A stretch of 64,000 nt of DNA from Rhodocyclaceae bacterium (GTDB taxonomy: Bacteria; Pseudomonadota; Gammaproteobacteria; Burkholderiales; Rhodocyclaceae). Each line of letters starts with the position of its first letter. Position 1 is the stretch's first letter. Below are positions 62,813 to 64,000 of the stretch, in pieces. A program made the position numbers and the translations under genes. The stretch spans positions 113,765 to 177,764 of the forward strand of contig JAHDYG010000005.1 of assembly GCA_023383815.1 (NCBI GenBank). Direction: 5' to 3'. The notes beneath the pieces are model-generated. The model did not search any database. It was not told the origin of the DNA and was given only the letters and a program-made list of their open reading frames with translations.

Positions 62813-64000
62813 TCAGACCAGGCCGCTGCCTCCAGTGTCGTCCGGCAGCCCGAGGTCCGGGTCATCCGGCACGAACGGTTCCTCGGGCGGCTCGCCGCCA
62901 CCGTCACCGCCACCGTCACCGCCGCCGTCGTCGCCTCCGAAGAGATCCTCGTCGCCTTCCGGCAGGACATCTTCACTCGGCAGCGGCTCATCCGGCTGGT
63001 CATCGTCACCGTCGGCATCTGCGTCGTCGTCCGTGTCGGCGCCATCGCCCTCTTCTTCCTCTTCGCCGTACTCCACCTCTTCGCTGCTGAACATCCGGAA
63101 GCTGAGCGATTCGTCATCGTCATCATCCGAGTTGGTGTCGTCGTCCGAGTCATTGTCGGCGTCGGCGTCGCTATCGGCATCCGCATCGGTATCGCTGTCG
63201 GCGTCGCTGTCGGCGTCGCTATCGGCGTCGCTATCGGCGTCACTATCTGCGTCACTGTCGGCATCCGCATCGGCATCGCTGTCCGCGTCACTGTCCGCAT
63301 CCGCATCCGCATCGCTATCGGCGTCGGAGTCTGCGTCACTGTCAGCATCCGCATCGGCATCGCTGTCGGCGTCACTGTCCGCATCCGCATCCGCATCACT
63401 ATCGGCGTCGCTGTCGGCGTCGGAGTCTGCGTCACTGTCAGCGTCGCTGTCGGCATCGCTGTCCGCGTCACTGTCTGCGTCACTGTCGGCATCCGCATCG
63501 GCATCGCTGTCGGCGTCACTGTCCGCGTCGCTGTCGGCATCCGCATCGGCATCGCTATCGGCGTCGCTGTCCGCGTCACTGTCGGCATCCGCATCGGCGT
63601 CGCTATCCGCATCGCTGTCGGCGTCGCTATCCGCATCGCTGTCGGCGTCGGAGTCTGCGTCACTGTCAGCGTCGCTGTCGGCATCCGCATCCGCATCGCT
63701 GTCTGCGTCACTGTCGGCATCCGCATCGGCATCGCTATCGGCGTCGCTGTCCGCGTCACTGTCGGCATCCGCATCGGCGTCGCTATCCGCATCGCTGTCG
63801 GCGTCGCTATCCGCATCGCTGTCGGCGTCGGAGTCCGCGTCGCTGTCGGCGTCGGAGTCCGCGTCGCTGTCCGCGTCGGAGTCTGCGTCACTGTCCGCGT
63901 CGCTGTCGGCGTCGCTATCCGCATCGCTGTCGGCGTCACTGTCCGCGTCGCTGTCGGCGTCGCTATCCGCGTCGGAGTCCGCGTCGCTGTCGGCGTCGCT
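62813..64000 (-). CDS. Hyper-acidic Ala-Asp-Ser-Asp repeat protein (N-terminus beyond window)
   Basis: The frame ending at 62813 stays open to base 64000, giving at least 395 residues; the start lies to the right of the window. From 64000 to about 63160 it encodes ADSD/SDAD repeats with almost no other residue. The C-terminal tail (about 110 residues) is Asp/Glu-rich with Gly- and Pro-rich parts ([20 protein letters not shown]) and ends DDTGGSGLV. An ATG-initiated frame within it (63094) is only internal. No sortase or membrane anchor is seen in the tail. It could be a scaffold or Ca-binding substrate phosphorylated on Ser, or the end of a large surface adhesin. Confidence 0.8.
   Translation of the reverse strand, partial: SDADSDADSDADSDADSDADSDADSDADSDADSDADSDADSDADSDADSDADSDADSDADSDADSDADSDADSDADADADSDADSDADSDADADADSDADSDADADADSDADSDADSDADSDADSDADSDADSDADADADSDADSDADSDADADADSDADSDADSDADADADSDADSDADSDADSDADSDADSDADSDADSDADADADSDADSDADADADSDADSDADSDADADADSDADSDADADADSDADSDADSDADSDADSDADSDTDADADSDADADNDSDDDTNSDDDDDESLSFRMFSSEEVEYGEEEEEGDGADTDDDADADGDDDQPDEPLPSEDVLPEGDEDLFGGDDGGGDGGGDGGGEPPEEPFVPDDPDLGLPDDTGGSGLV
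63160..64000. repeat. Low-complexity 6/12-bp codon repeat with 180-bp higher-order copy
   Basis: Units of GAC-GCC-GAT-AGC type repeat in phase on the minus strand with synonymous changes. About 120 bp at 63533-63654 recur almost exactly at 63713-63834, so larger blocks have also been duplicated. The tract continues past the edge. Confidence 0.9.

Noticed and set aside
62791..63939. Thr/Arg/Met repeat protein in another frame of the acidic-repeat region
   Set aside because: Out-of-phase reading of the Asp/Ser repeat. The acidic frame runs through both the repeat and a sensible unique C-terminus and ends just before a terminator, so it is the real one.
63160..64000. CRISPR-like array
   Set aside because: Units are 6-12 bp codon repeats without spacers and stay in one protein frame.

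Overview
The window is GC-rich chromosomal DNA with the codon use and gene families of a betaproteobacterium. The mix of a copper/metal island, psd, azlCD, PII-like protein and cyanophycin-synthetase-like enzymes is compatible with Rhodocyclales such as Thauera or Azoarcus relatives, but that assignment is inference. No rRNA, tRNA, CRISPR array or insertion sequence was seen.

Layout. 1-7771 is an iron/tetrapyrrole block: on the minus strand a small periplasmic protein, a TonB-dependent receptor, a membrane-anchored CobN-like chelatase and a second, truncated TonB receptor, divergent from a beta-barrel-like protein across a Fur-box-like site. 7809-10558 holds azlCD and a TetR/hydrolase pair.

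10580-30539 is a large copper-resistance island. It contains a two-component system (copRS) with a DUF411 protein and a c-type cytochrome, psd, a CusF-like protein, an RND system CusCBA, a second cytochrome, a TolC-family protein, a TAT-exported multicopper oxidase, a cupredoxin, a Met-rich protein, a P1B ATPase, a DUF2933 protein, an isoprenylcysteine-methyltransferase-like protein and a YHS protein. Five promoters in this island share the same box (CTGACA-N4-TGTAAT-N5-CGTCAG and variants) with a -10-like hexamer exactly 21 nt after its last GTCAGG hexamer. This strongly suggests one regulon, probably of CopR.

30584-42200 is mostly housekeeping and signalling: a diguanylate cyclase with a periplasmic binding protein, a FecR-domain protein, a PAN-like protein, a CadR/PbrR regulator with CDF transporter, YaiI, a K+/H+ antiporter followed by a PII-like protein, an MFS transporter and a Spy-like protein. 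42211-45204 is a CueR-controlled copA-cueR unit. 45213-50723 carries DUF3334, a VapBC-like pair, a YgiQ-type radical SAM protein, a GST and a gluzincin-like peptidase.

50783-64000 is the most unusual part. A tightly packed minus-strand operon encodes a SET-domain protein, a two-domain toroid protein, a Ser/Thr kinase with Sel1-like repeats and three tandem cyanophycin-synthetase-like ATP-grasp proteins whose Mur-ligase halves have lost the P-loop. Just upstream, and separated by a terminator, is a hyper-acidic (Ala-Asp-Ser-Asp)n protein that runs off the right edge. Two of the synthetase-like genes share a 1,091-bp direct repeat that appears identical. I propose this as a candidate new peptide-polymer or protein-modification system.
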